Below, in pieces: positions 56,573-64,000 of a stretch of 64,000 nt of DNA. The DNA is from Hydrogenophaga sp. NFH-34 (GTDB taxonomy: Bacteria > Pseudomonadota > Gammaproteobacteria > Burkholderiales > Burkholderiaceae_C): NCBI RefSeq assembly GCF_021401345.1, contig NZ_JACBGE010000005.1, forward strand, positions 166,454-230,453, written 5' to 3'. The first letter of the stretch is position 1. Each line of letters opens with the position of its first letter. A program made the translations under genes and the position numbers. The notes under the pieces are model-generated. The model was not told where the DNA came from. It was given only the letters and a program-made list of their open reading frames with translations, and made no database searches.

Positions 56573-58207
56573 TTATTTGCGGAACATGGCCAGCATGCGG
56601 CGCGTGACGGCGAAGCCGCCGAACATGTTCACCGCAGTCAGCACGATGCCGGCGAAGGCCAGCCACTGGATCAGCGCGTCGGGCCGGCCGTTGCTGCCGG
56701 CCTCGGGCGGCAGGATCTGCACCAGTGCGCCGATGACGATGATGCTGGAGATGGCGTTGGTCACGCTCATCAGCGGCGTGTGCAGCGCGGGCGTGACGTT
56801 CCACACCACCATGTAGCCGATGAAGCAGGCCAGCACGAACACCGTGAAGTGGCCCAGGAAGGCCGCTGGCGCGTAGGCACCAATGGCCCAGAAGGCCAGC
56901 GCGCCCAGGCCGAAGATGACCGCGAGCGTCTTGGCCGGCAACGGGCCACTGCTGCCATGGCCGTGACCGCCCTTCTTCTCGGCCACCGGAGCGGCCGGCT
57001 TCGGCGCCGGCTTCGGCGCGGCCGCGATCGGCGGCGCGGGCCAGGTGATCTCGCCGTCCTTGATGACCGTCAGGCCGCGGATCGCGTCGTCCTGCATGTT
57101 GACGTGGATCACCCCGTCCTTGGTCTTGCACAGCTCCTCGGTCAGGCGGAACAGGTTGGTGCCGTACAGCGTGGACGACTGGAACGCCATGCGCGAGGCG
57201 AGATCGGTGTAGCCGACGATGGTCACGCCGTGGCGCACCACCGCTTCACCGGGCACGGTCAGCTCGCAGTTGCCCCCCTGCTCGGCCGCCATGTCGACGA
57301 TCACGCTGCCGGGCTTCATGCTCTGCACCATCTCGGCCGTGATCAGGCGCGGCGCGGGTTTGCCCGGAATCAGCGCGGTGGTGATGATGATGTCGCACTC
57401 TTTGGCTTGCTGCGCGTACATGGCGCGCTGCGCGGCCTGGAAGCCTTCGCTCATGACCTTGGCGTAGCCGCCGCCGCCCGAGCCTTCTTCCTCGTAGTCC
57501 ACCTTGACGAACTCGCCGCCCAGCGAAACCACCTGGTCGGCCACCTCGGCGCGCGTGTCGTTGGCGCGCACGATGGCGCCCAGGCTGGCGGCCGCACCGA
57601 TGGCGGCCAGACCGGCCACGCCGGCGCCGGCGATGAAGACCTTGGCCGGCGGCACCTTGCCCGCGGCCGTGATCTGGCCGTTGAAGAAGCGACCAAAGGC
57701 GTTGGCGGCCTCGACCACGGCGCGGTAGCCGCTGACGCCGGCCATGGAGGTCAATGCGTCCATCTTTTGCGCGCGGCTGAGCGTGCGCGGCAGCGCGTCG
57801 ATGGCCAGCACCGTGACCTTGCGAGCCGCCAGTTGTTGCATCAACTCCGGGTTCTGCGCCGGCCAGACGAACCCGATCAGGGTCTGGCCCGCGCGCATCA
57901 GCACCACCTCTTCGGGGGTGGGCGGGCGCACCTTGAAGACGATGTCGGCGCTGGCCCAGAGTTCGGCCGCCGATGCGGCGATGCTGGCGCCCGCTTCGCG
58001 GTAGGCGCCGTCGGACAGGTCGGCCCGCTCGCCCGCGCCGGTTTCCACCACCACGCCAAAACCCAGCTTGACCAGCTTGCCCACCACGTCGGGCACGGTG
58101 GCCACGCGTTTTTCACCGGGAAAGGTTTCGCGGGGAACGCCGATGCGCTGCGGTGTGGGAGCGGCTGCGCTGGCCGGCGAAGGGGCGGTGATTGCGCCAG
58201 AAGTCAT
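56573..58207 (-). CDS. pntA: NAD(P) transhydrogenase subunit alpha (PntAA-PntAB fused)
   Basis: The 544-residue product joins the NAD(H)-binding dI domain (IGVPRETFPGEKRVATVPD near 22; FIAGAGVAGLAAIGAAASLG near 180; the RQD-loop-like YEEEGSGGGGYAKVM) and a C-terminal membrane part with three or four helices (FGGFAVTRRML at the end). The two are linked by a Pro/Ala/Lys- and His-rich stretch (PKPAPKPAAPVAEKKGGHGH). In many alphaproteobacteria these are split genes; here they are fused as in E. coli (510), but with a longer linker. It exchanges reducing equivalents between NADH and NADP+ at the cost of the proton gradient. Confidence 0.95.
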   Translation of the reverse strand: MTSGAITAPSPASAAAPTPQRIGVPRETFPGEKRVATVPDVVGKLVKLGFGVVVETGAGERADLSDGAYREAGASIAASAAELWASADIVFKVRPPTPEEVVLMRAGQTLIGFVWPAQNPELMQQLAARKVTVLAIDALPRTLSRAQKMDALTSMAGVSGYRAVVEAANAFGRFFNGQITAAGKVPPAKVFIAGAGVAGLAAIGAAASLGAIVRANDTRAEVADQVVSLGGEFVKVDYEEEGSGGGGYAKVMSEGFQAAQRAMYAQQAKECDIIITTALIPGKPAPRLITAEMVQSMKPGSVIVDMAAEQGGNCELTVPGEAVVRHGVTIVGYTDLASRMAFQSSTLYGTNLFRLTEELCKTKDGVIHVNMQDDAIRGLTVIKDGEITWPAPPIAAAPKPAPKPAAPVAEKKGGHGHGSSGPLPAKTLAVIFGLGALAFWAIGAYAPAAFLGHFTVFVLACFIGYMVVWNVTPALHTPLMSVTNAISSIIVIGALVQILPPEAGSNGRPDALIQWLAFAGIVLTAVNMFGGFAVTRRMLAMFRK

Positions 58208-58270
58208 GGCAAGGTCCTCGATACAGAAAGAAAAACGAAAAACGAAATCGGGCGGCCGGCACCACCGGGG

Positions 58271-59059
58271 TCAGCCCACCGGGGGCCGGGCCGCGTCCAC
58301 GGGCGGGGGTGACGGCGGCACCAGCGGCTGCGGCACCGGCAGCGCGGGCATCACCAGGCGACCGGAGAGCGAATAAACGCTGCTTTTGACCGCGTCCCTG
58401 AGCTGCCGGCCCCACACCACATGTTCAGGGGGCACACGGGGCGGCAGGCGCTCCGAAACGGCCGCACCTTCCCCACCGATGCGCTCCCAGACGAACACAC
58501 GCACGTCGACGAACGAGCCGGTGGAAATCGCGTGGCGGCTCCACACGGTGTAGACCGGCGCCGACGACCATTGGGGCAAGGGAAGCTCGACACCGGCCTC
58601 GAGCAATGGCGGCGCCAGTTGCTTGAAGACGCTCGCAGCGTTGTAGCGCGGCGTCACCGTCAGGCATTGGGCGAAGCTGAGGTTGATGCCCTCGTTCCCT
58701 TCGCGGTAGATGTTTTCATCCGGCTGGCAGTCGGGCGAATACCGCATGTACCCGGCGCGGCCGCCCCCCATACCGGTCGAACTGGTGCTCACCAGCACCA
58801 GTGCGCCAGCACTGGTGCTGGTGGGCAGGCGATAGAACACCGCCGACTGCACCGCCAGCGCCCCGCTCCGGTCGCCGCCGTAGGCCTGGGACCGATCGGG
58901 CAAGGCCATGACCTCCCAGCCGGGTTCGGCAAAACTGATGTCCACCCGCCCGACGGAAAAACCGTCGGCGTGCGCGGCGAACGCACCCATCCATACCCAG
59001 GCGCCCCCCAGCGCCCAGCCGCATCGGCGCCCTGCCGCACGGTGTGTGGTTCTGTTCAT
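58271..59059 (-). CDS. secreted hypothetical protein (262 aa)
   Basis: I do not recognise the family. It has a likely signal peptide (GWALGGAWVWMGAFAAHADG, cleavage near residue 32), then a mostly beta-predicted body with aromatic and Ser/Thr stretches and only two cysteines (SPDCQPDEN and FAQCLTV), which may form a disulfide. The C-terminus is proline-rich (VPQPLVPPSPPPV). It lies 63 bases downstream of the pntA start on the same strand as pnt and is transcribed towards it. Its upstream gap (59060-59272) carries a long inverted repeat. Confidence 0.75.
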   Translation of the reverse strand: MNRTTHRAAGRRCGWALGGAWVWMGAFAAHADGFSVGRVDISFAEPGWEVMALPDRSQAYGGDRSGALAVQSAVFYRLPTSTSAGALVLVSTSSTGMGGGRAGYMRYSPDCQPDENIYREGNEGINLSFAQCLTVTPRYNAASVFKQLAPPLLEAGVELPLPQWSSAPVYTVWSRHAISTGSFVDVRVFVWERIGGEGAAVSERLPPRVPPEHVVWGRQLRDAVKSSVYSLSGRLVMPALPVPQPLVPPSPPPVDAARPPVG

Positions 59060-59136
59060 GTCCTCTGGTGCCTCCTCACCATCTGCCCAACAGGCAACGT
59101 GCCAGCTTAACCGACAGTCTCCGCCATGCCGCTCCG

Positions 59137-59165
59137 CGCAAACCCATGTGCCACAAGGGTTTGCG
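59137..59165. other. 9-bp inverted repeat in the divergent gap
   Basis: CGCAAACCC (59137-59145) and GGGTTTGCG (59157-59165), perfect arms with an 11-base loop (ATGTGCCACAA). It is 78 bases from the secreted-protein start and 108 bases from the NUDIX start. No T-run is present. It could be an operator or a copy of a dispersed hairpin. Confidence 0.35.
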
Positions 59166-59272
59166 GCGCGTCGGGCGCCGATGGGGCCGCCGCGCCATTT
59201 TCAGCATTTCATGATGCGGCAACACCTACCGCGTCGAGGAACATTTCGCCAGGCGGGCCGGATAATCCGCGC

Positions 59273-59755
59273 ATGAGCACCCGTTGGAAACCCAGTGTCA
59301 CCGTGGCCGCGATCATCGAACGCGAAGGCCGCTACCTGCTGATCGAGGAAGAAACGCCCGAAGGCCTGCGCCTGAACAACCCGGCCGGCCACCTCGACCC
59401 GGGCGAAAGCCCGGAACAGGGCGTGGTCCGCGAAACGCTGGAAGAGACCGCCCACGCGTTCACGCCCACGGCTCTGGTGGGGCTGTACCTGTCGCGCTTC
59501 CAGCGCCCGGCCACCGGCGAAGACATCACCTATCTGCGCATGGCCTACACCGGCGAGCTGGGTGCCTGCGACCCGCAACGCCCGCTCGACACAGGCATCG
59601 TGCGCACGCTGTGGATGACGCCCGAGGAGGTGCGCGCGAGCGCCGCACGCCACCGCAGTCCGCTGGTGCTGCGCTGCATCGAGGACCACCTGGCCGGCCA
59701 GCGCCTGCCGCTGACCGCGATCCACACCGATCCGACCGTGCACGGCGCCGGCTGA
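59273..59755 (+). CDS. NUDIX hydrolase
   Basis: The 160-residue protein carries the Nudix box GHLDPGESPEQGVVRETLEE (residues ~43-62), which matches GX5EX7REUXEEXGU except that the final Gly-hydrophobic pair is Thr-Ala. It resembles the NudJ/phosphatase branch acting on nucleoside or thiamine phosphates; substrate not known. A GATAAT box at 59261-59266 lies so close that the transcript may begin at or near the ATG. It is divergent from the secreted protein gene. Confidence 0.88.
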   Translation: MSTRWKPSVTVAAIIEREGRYLLIEEETPEGLRLNNPAGHLDPGESPEQGVVRETLEETAHAFTPTALVGLYLSRFQRPATGEDITYLRMAYTGELGACDPQRPLDTGIVRTLWMTPEEVRASAARHRSPLVLRCIEDHLAGQRLPLTAIHTDPTVHGAG

Positions 59756-59783
59756 GGCCAGCGCGCCGTTTCACCCCGGGGGG

Positions 59784-60197
59784 TCAGTCCAGACCGCCGA
59801 CCCGGCCGCGCCCCTGCTTGATCTGCGACCGGCTGGCCTTGCCGGCCAGGCGACGCCGCTGCGAAGCGAGCGTGGGCCGGGTGGCCTTGCGCACCTTGGG
59901 CACGTGCGCGGCGGCGTCCACCAGCGCCTGCAACCGCGCCAGGGCTTCGGTCTTGTTGAGTTCCAGGCTGCGGTGGCTCTGCGCCTTGATGACGATCACC
60001 CCGCCCTCGCTGATGCGCTGGTCGGCCTGGGCCAGCAGGCGCGCCTTGACCGCGTCGGGCAATGACGACGCGGCCACGTCAAAACGCAGGTGCACGGCGT
60101 TGGACACCTTGTTCACGTTCTGCCCGCCCGCGCCCTGGGCGCGGATGGCGGTGAAACTGACGTCGGCGGGATCGAGACGGACCAGGGAGCGGCGCAT
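59784..60197 (-). CDS. arfB: alternative ribosome-rescue factor ArfB (YaeJ, GGQ domain)
   Basis: Codon-independent peptidyl-tRNA hydrolase that frees stalled ribosomes. The 137-residue product (E. coli 140) has the catalytic GGQ in RAQGAGGQNVNKVSNAVHLR near residue 26 and the basic C-terminal tail that enters the mRNA channel (LASQRRRLAGKASRSQIKQG). ATG 60197. It is the last gene of a minus-strand run, 18 bases after the 153-residue unknown gene. Confidence 0.93.
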   Translation of the reverse strand: MRRSLVRLDPADVSFTAIRAQGAGGQNVNKVSNAVHLRFDVAASSLPDAVKARLLAQADQRISEGGVIVIKAQSHRSLELNKTEALARLQALVDAAAHVPKVRKATRPTLASQRRRLAGKASRSQIKQGRGRVGGLD

Positions 60198-60215
60198 GGC
60201 GCCAGTATCGCCCGA

Positions 60216-60677
60216 TCAGGCCGCCGCCGCCGCAACCAGCCCCGCCAGGCCGCCGTGGTGCAGGCACTCGCGCAGGATGAGCACGGTCGCGTCCTGCACC
60301 GGGTCGCTGCCCGCAGCCCCACCGCCGCGGGTGGCGCGCAGCGCCAGCCGCTGGTAAGCCTGTTCCACCGCATCGGTGTACCAGACCCCCTCGCGGTCGG
60401 GCCCCGCCCCCGCATCGGCCAGCCGCTGCAGCGTGGCGGCATCCACCGCCAGCAGGCCACCCGGGTGCGGACGCTGGCGCGACCAGGGGGCGATCGCGTC
60501 TTCGACGTGCTGGATCGCGTCTTCCATCCCCGCCGCGGTGAACGGGCCGGCCACGTCACGCCCGCCGATGCTGGCGTGGCCGAGCGCCAGATCGAAACGT
60601 GGCCCCTCGGGCAGCCAGCCCAAGGTGCTCTGGACAGAGCCCAGTTGCAGGAAAGCGGTGTTCATCGGGGCCGTCAT
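60216..60677 (-). CDS. conserved hypothetical protein (153 aa)
   Basis: I do not recognise it. It is a soluble, Gly/Ala-rich protein beginning MTAPMNTAFLQLGSVQSTLG, with an acidic helix (AAGMEDAIQHVEDAIAPW) and a Leu/His-rich end (LILRECLHHGGLAGL). The start ATG 60677 overlaps the esterase stop (ATGA), so it is made with the esterase; ATG 60665 is an alternative 4 codons in. Its context (esterase upstream, arfB downstream) gives no firm function. Confidence 0.75.
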   Translation of the reverse strand: MTAPMNTAFLQLGSVQSTLGWLPEGPRFDLALGHASIGGRDVAGPFTAAGMEDAIQHVEDAIAPWSRQRPHPGGLLAVDAATLQRLADAGAGPDREGVWYTDAVEQAYQRLALRATRGGGAAGSDPVQDATVLILRECLHHGGLAGLVAAAAA

Positions 60678-61315
60678 GAGGGTTCCGGGTTCGGGGGCGG
60701 CGCCAGACGTTCCAGCACCTGCCGGGCCATGCGCGCATCCACACCATGCCCGAGACCGGGCACGAGGTCCAGCGTCACCGCCGCCCCCAGCGCCCGCAGC
60801 TGGGCCACGCCCTGCCCGGCCCAGGCGGCGGGAATGACGCCGTCCTGTTCCCCGTGCAACCAGTGCACCGCCGCCCCGGGCGCGGTTTGCGGCGGTTCGG
60901 CAAAGCGGCCGGCCAGGGCCACCACCCGGCTGACCAGGCCCGGTGCGCGCTGCGTGGCTTCCAGCGCCATGATCGCGCCCTGCGAGAAGCCGAGCAGCGT
61001 GGTCGCATCGGGCGCCACACCGGTGCGCGCCTGCCAGTCGCGCACCGTCTGCGCGAAGGCGGGCATGGCCGCGTCGACGCGGGCCGGGCGGTTGGCCTCG
61101 TCCACGCCGCGCACCGAAAACCACTGGTAGCCGCCCCCCAGGTCCGACGGCGCTGGCGAGCGCACGCTGACCACGGCCACACCGGGCAGCGCGTCGGCGA
61201 TCAGTTCGCCCAGCGGCACCAGGCCTTCGGGTGTGGCGCCCACGCCGTGAAACAGCAGCACCAGGGCGCTGGCCTTGCCAGCGGGCTGGCGCACCACGAT
61301 ATCTCTTTCGCTCAT
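60674..61315 (-). CDS. alpha/beta-hydrolase, phospholipase/carboxylesterase (YpfH type)
   Basis: The 213-residue serine esterase shows the nucleophile elbow GFSQGA near residue 108, the oxyanion region LLFHGVGATPEGL near 21-33, the acid in HGEQDGVIP near 153 and His in GLGHGVDARM near 188: a complete triad. ATG 61315 is chosen because GAGGAG lies 7 bases before it; a TTG 5 codons upstream is in frame but overlaps that site. The dioxygenase gene ends 11 bases upstream, so the two are probably one operon. Confidence 0.9.
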   Translation of the reverse strand: MSERDIVVRQPAGKASALVLLFHGVGATPEGLVPLGELIADALPGVAVVSVRSPAPSDLGGGYQWFSVRGVDEANRPARVDAAMPAFAQTVRDWQARTGVAPDATTLLGFSQGAIMALEATQRAPGLVSRVVALAGRFAEPPQTAPGAAVHWLHGEQDGVIPAAWAGQGVAQLRALGAAVTLDLVPGLGHGVDARMARQVLERLAPPPNPEPS

Positions 61316-61326
61316 TCGTTCGCTCC

Positions 61327-62151
61327 TCAAACGGTGGCCGCCTCGGCATCGGCCGATGCGGTGGCCGCTGCCACCGCGCCGAACACATACCCGTCCATCG
61401 CCAGCACGCCGTGCTCGATGCCCCCTTCGATCACGCGGGTGGGCACGTCGGCCCCGGCCGCGCCGGCAGCCACCAGCAGCGGCCAGTAATGTTCGGGCGT
61501 GGGGTGGGCGCGGTGGCCGCTCGGCGCTTCGTCGATGGCGTTGCGCAGCGCGGCATGGCGGCCGTGCAGCACGGCGTCGCGGATCCAGTCCGAAAACTCG
61601 CGGGCGTAGGTGGCGGCGGTGTTTTCGTGCCAGGCCACCTCGTACAAATTGTGCGTGAGGCTGCCGGAGCCGACGATCAGCACGCCCTCGTCGGCCAGCG
61701 GTGCCAGCGCCTGGCCCAGCGCGTAGGCGCTCTCGCCCGTCAGCCGCACGGGCAGCGAGACCTGGAACACCGGCACATCGGCCTGCGGGTACAGGTGCAG
61801 CATCGGCACCCAGGCGCCGTGGTCCAGACCGCGGCCCGGGTGCACGCGCGCCGGCCAGCCGGCCGCTTCGAGCAGGGCCGCGGTGCGCTCGGCCAGGGCC
61901 GGCGCACCCGCCGCCGGATACCGCAGGCGGTACAAGGCCGGATCAAAACCGCCGAAGTCGTGAATGGTTTCGGGCGCGGGGCTGGCCGACACCACGGGCC
62001 CGGTGGTCATCCAGTGCGGCGACACCACCAGCACGGCCTTCGGTCGCGGCAGTTCGGTGCCCAGTGCCGTGAGCGCGGGACCGGCGATGCCGGGTTCCAG
62101 CGCGAAGGTGGGCGCGCCGTGGGAGATGAAAAGCGTGGGCAGGCGGTTCAT
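61327..62151 (-). CDS. LigB-type extradiol dioxygenase (4,5-DOPA dioxygenase/YgiD family)
   Basis: A non-haem metal ring-opening dioxygenase. The 274-residue product has the YgiD/DODA signature: LPTLFISHGAPTFALEPG near the N-terminus, VVSPHWMT near 44, LDHGAWVPMLHLYP near 117 and GSGSLTHNLYEV near 166. These histidines are the expected Zn/Fe ligands. E. coli YgiD is 262-271 residues. The substrate may be DOPA-like or another catechol. ATG 62151 starts the family's N-terminus; the frame continues upstream without a ribosome-binding site. Confidence 0.88.
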   Translation of the reverse strand: MNRLPTLFISHGAPTFALEPGIAGPALTALGTELPRPKAVLVVSPHWMTTGPVVSASPAPETIHDFGGFDPALYRLRYPAAGAPALAERTAALLEAAGWPARVHPGRGLDHGAWVPMLHLYPQADVPVFQVSLPVRLTGESAYALGQALAPLADEGVLIVGSGSLTHNLYEVAWHENTAATYAREFSDWIRDAVLHGRHAALRNAIDEAPSGHRAHPTPEHYWPLLVAAGAAGADVPTRVIEGGIEHGVLAMDGYVFGAVAAATASADAEAATV

Positions 62152-62218
62152 GGTGTTTCCTTGCTGGGCCGGCCGATGCCAGCCCGGAATGGGGCGGTAG
62201 GGACGCGGTGCCGGCAGT

Positions 62219-62857
62219 TCAGGCCCGGTGGATCCAGGTCGGTGCGATGGCGGTGCCCAACCCGGCACCGTAGCCCAGGTAGATGTTCAGGCCGGCCAGC
62301 GGCTCCAGGTAGCGGGCGTTCTTCAGGCCACCCGCGTCCACCGTGGCAAAGCCCAGGCTTTGGGCCAGGGTGGTCACGGTGCTCTTGGCCGACGCATCAT
62401 CGGCCGCCACGAACACGCTGGCCTGCCGGCCCTGGCCGAAATCGGCTCCCGCGGCCAGCACCTGCGCAAACAGGGTGTTGAAGGCTTTCACGACCTGCGC
62501 CTGCGGCACCGCCCGGGCGATTTCTTCGGCGGCCGAGGTGTTGAAGCCCAGCGTCAGACCCATGTAGTCGGCCGTCAGCGGGTTGGTGATGTCGATGACC
62601 ACCTTGCCGTCGAGCCCGCCGACGCCGACGCCGCGCAGGGCGGCCACGGCATCGGAGGAGGCCGTGGCGACGATCACCACGTCCACCCCGTCGGCCGCAC
62701 CGGCCGGGGCCACGGCGCTCACGCCCGGGTACTGCGCGGCGAGCGCGGCGGCCTTGTCGGCCTGGCGGGCCGTGACGCGCACGGCGTGGCCGGCGGCGTG
62801 CAGTTGCTTGACGAACGCCGAGCCCATGTTGCCGGCACCGATGACGAGGGTTTTCAT
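62219..62857 (-). CDS. NADPH-dependent F420-reductase-family oxidoreductase
   Basis: The 212-residue NAD(P)-binding Rossmann protein begins MKTLVIGAGNMGSAFVKQLH, with TARQADK as the NADP phosphate pocket and VVIDITNPL near 100; FNTLFAQVLAAG near 143 and LEPLAGLNIYLGYG near the end are family motifs. Such genes occur widely in bacteria without F420, where their cofactor partner is unclear. ATG 62857 is 130 bases from the divergent LysR gene, with two palindromes between. Confidence 0.85.
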   Translation of the reverse strand: MKTLVIGAGNMGSAFVKQLHAAGHAVRVTARQADKAAALAAQYPGVSAVAPAGAADGVDVVIVATASSDAVAALRGVGVGGLDGKVVIDITNPLTADYMGLTLGFNTSAAEEIARAVPQAQVVKAFNTLFAQVLAAGADFGQGRQASVFVAADDASAKSTVTTLAQSLGFATVDAGGLKNARYLEPLAGLNIYLGYGAGLGTAIAPTWIHRA

Positions 62858-62913
62858 GTTCAGACTCCTGTGTGTTGGGGGGAGCCCCGCGGTGTTGCAG
62901 GGCATGGGTCGAA

Positions 62914-62958
62914 CTTTATTGAAACCCTCATAAAGAATAAATCCACTTAGAATTTATT
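62914..62958. promoter_or_regulatory. two adjacent palindromes in the LysR divergent gap
   Basis: CTTTAT-N10-ATAAAG (62914-62935) and AATAAAT-N9-ATTTATT (62936-62958), perfect arms of 6 and 7 bp side by side. They lie 29-73 bases before the LysR ATG and 57-101 bases before the divergent oxidoreductase start. AT-rich dyads like these fit LysR-type sites; the LysR gene next door is the obvious candidate. Confidence 0.5.
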
Positions 62959-62986
62959 GACTGTTCCGAAAAATGAAATAGTCAGC

Positions 62987-63886
62987 ATGGACAAGTTTCT
63001 CGAAATGCGCACCTTCGCCGCCGTCGTCGAGGCGGGCAGCTTCGTCGCCGCCGCCGAGGCCATGGGGCTGTCCAAACCGGCGGTTTCGCGCCATGTGAGC
63101 GAGCTGGAAACCCGGCTCGGCACCCGGCTGCTGCACCGAACCACGCGGCGCCTTTCACTCACGCCCGAAGGCACGCTGTTCCTGTCGCGCTGCCAGACGC
63201 TGCTGGCCGATCTGGCCGACGCCGAGGCCGAAGTCAGCGCGCGCAACGCGCAGGCCGTGGGCACGGTGCGCGTCAACGCCCCACTCACGTTCGGCAACCT
63301 GCACCTGGCGCCGTTGTGGGCCGACTTCGAGTTGCGCCACCCCCAGGTGCGGCTGGAGGTCACGCTCTCGGACCGCGTGGTCGACCTCGTGGACGAGGGC
63401 TACGACCTGGCGATCCGCATCGCGCGGCTGGACGCCTCGTCGCTGGTCAGCCGGCCGCTTTCATCCACCCGCATGGTTTTGTGCGCGGCGCCCGCGTACG
63501 TGGCCCGGCACGGCGCGCCGGCGCACCCGGCGGAACTGGCGGCGCACACGGTGTGGGCGTACAGCGGTTTTTCGATGGACGATGAATGGCCGTTCGAAGG
63601 GCCGCAAGGCCACGTCACCGCGTCGGTGCGGCCCACGCTGCGCAGCAACAGCGGCGACACCTGCCGCATCGGCGCGCTGCAGGGCCACGCCATCGTGTTG
63701 CAGCCGAGCTTCCTGGTCGGGCCCGACATCGCCGACGGCACGCTGGTCGAGCTGCTGCCCGCGTACCGCTCGCTGCGGCTGGGCATCCACGCGGTCTACC
63801 CCTCGCGCAAACACCTGCCGTCCAAGGTGCGGCTGCTGGTGGACCATCTGGCGGCGGCATTCCACACGCCACGCTGGCCCGACTGA
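62987..63886 (+). CDS. LysR-family transcriptional regulator
   Basis: The 299-residue regulator has the N-terminal winged HTH (MRTFAAVVEAGSFVAAAEAM, then LSKPAVSRHVSELETRLG) and a substrate-binding domain (GTVRVNAPLTFGNLHLAPLW near 92, then RLDASSLVSRPLSSTRMVL). It belongs to the CrgA/DntR-like branch by appearance. ATG 62987 is chosen over the in-frame TTG at 62957, which would place the palindromic site inside the gene. It is divergent from the F420-reductase-like gene, which it probably controls. Confidence 0.93.
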   Translation: MDKFLEMRTFAAVVEAGSFVAAAEAMGLSKPAVSRHVSELETRLGTRLLHRTTRRLSLTPEGTLFLSRCQTLLADLADAEAEVSARNAQAVGTVRVNAPLTFGNLHLAPLWADFELRHPQVRLEVTLSDRVVDLVDEGYDLAIRIARLDASSLVSRPLSSTRMVLCAAPAYVARHGAPAHPAELAAHTVWAYSGFSMDDEWPFEGPQGHVTASVRPTLRSNSGDTCRIGALQGHAIVLQPSFLVGPDIADGTLVELLPAYRSLRLGIHAVYPSRKHLPSKVRLLVDHLAAAFHTPRWPD

Positions 63887-63902
63887 GTAACCGTCTTGGA
63901 AG

Positions 63903-64000
<98 letters not shown>

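Noticed and set aside
54986..58312. A 1108-codon plus-strand open frame opposite pntA and pntB
   Set aside because: Antisense to both transhydrogenase genes, repetitive His/Gly/Asp/Arg composition, no start context.

Overview
The window is about 64 kb of very GC-rich, gene-dense DNA with a strong G/C third-position bias. It looks like a chromosome of a betaproteobacterium in the Burkholderiales, most likely Comamonadaceae (Hydrogenophaga/Acidovorax-like). That placement is an inference from gene content: a liv-type cluster with CoA ligases, a Bug/TctC binding protein, a DUF1840 gene, an anthraniloyl-CoA-type fused flavoenzyme, and dispersed intergenic repeats.

Layout. 1-5795: end of a membrane formate dehydrogenase operon (beta subunit C-terminus, gamma subunit, fdhE) followed by the selenocysteine machinery selA, selB and tRNA-Sec (UCA). 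5887-9983: a DegQ-type protease, a small CWC protein, two multihaem cytochromes c and a small unknown protein. 10155-15875: fadD, an MTA/SAH nucleosidase, a dctA-gntR operon and corA. 16233-20988: a MacAB-like tripartite efflux operon with a NodT outer-membrane lipoprotein. 21133-28953: purT/psd, a YbdK ligase with a cation antiporter, a DUF2059 protein, a methyltransferase and an SrkA-like kinase. 29152-31596: a soluble five-PAS chemoreceptor-like protein. 31708-37107: ohrR-ohr, htpG, an ankyrin protein, an RluF-like pseudouridine synthase and a Crp/Fnr regulator. 37298-46098: a seven-gene acyl-CoA ligase / branched-chain-type ABC transporter / PaaK-like ligase cluster. 46204-47607: a Bug protein and a DUF1840 protein. 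47747-55029: an aryl-CoA catabolic operon (fused FAD monooxygenase/OYE reductase, MarR, enoyl-CoA hydratase, acyl-CoA dehydrogenase, benzoate-CoA-ligase family enzyme, RidA) that best fits the CoA-dependent 2-aminobenzoate route. 55118-58207: pntAB. 58271-63886: a secreted unknown protein, NUDIX, ArfB, an esterase set, a LigB-type dioxygenase and a LysR/oxidoreductase divergent pair. 63903-64000: the C-terminal end of an IS110-family transposase running off the window.

How genes work together. The formate dehydrogenase genes, fdhE and sel genes form one module that suggests a selenocysteine-containing catalytic subunit just upstream. The liv cluster plus two CoA ligases would import and activate an organic acid, and the next operon would dearomatise an aryl-CoA and feed beta-oxidation-type steps.

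The most unusual signals are: (i) six copies of a ~105 bp structured repeat placed right after stop codons, with an outer stem that covaries between copies; (ii) a second repeat type forming the interdomain linker of the fused flavoenzyme gene; (iii) four PAS units at an exact 366-nt period joined to a degenerate chemoreceptor tip; (iv) several readable promoter/operator sites (htpG sigma-32, ohrR with its box in the spacer, a palindrome upstream of dctA).
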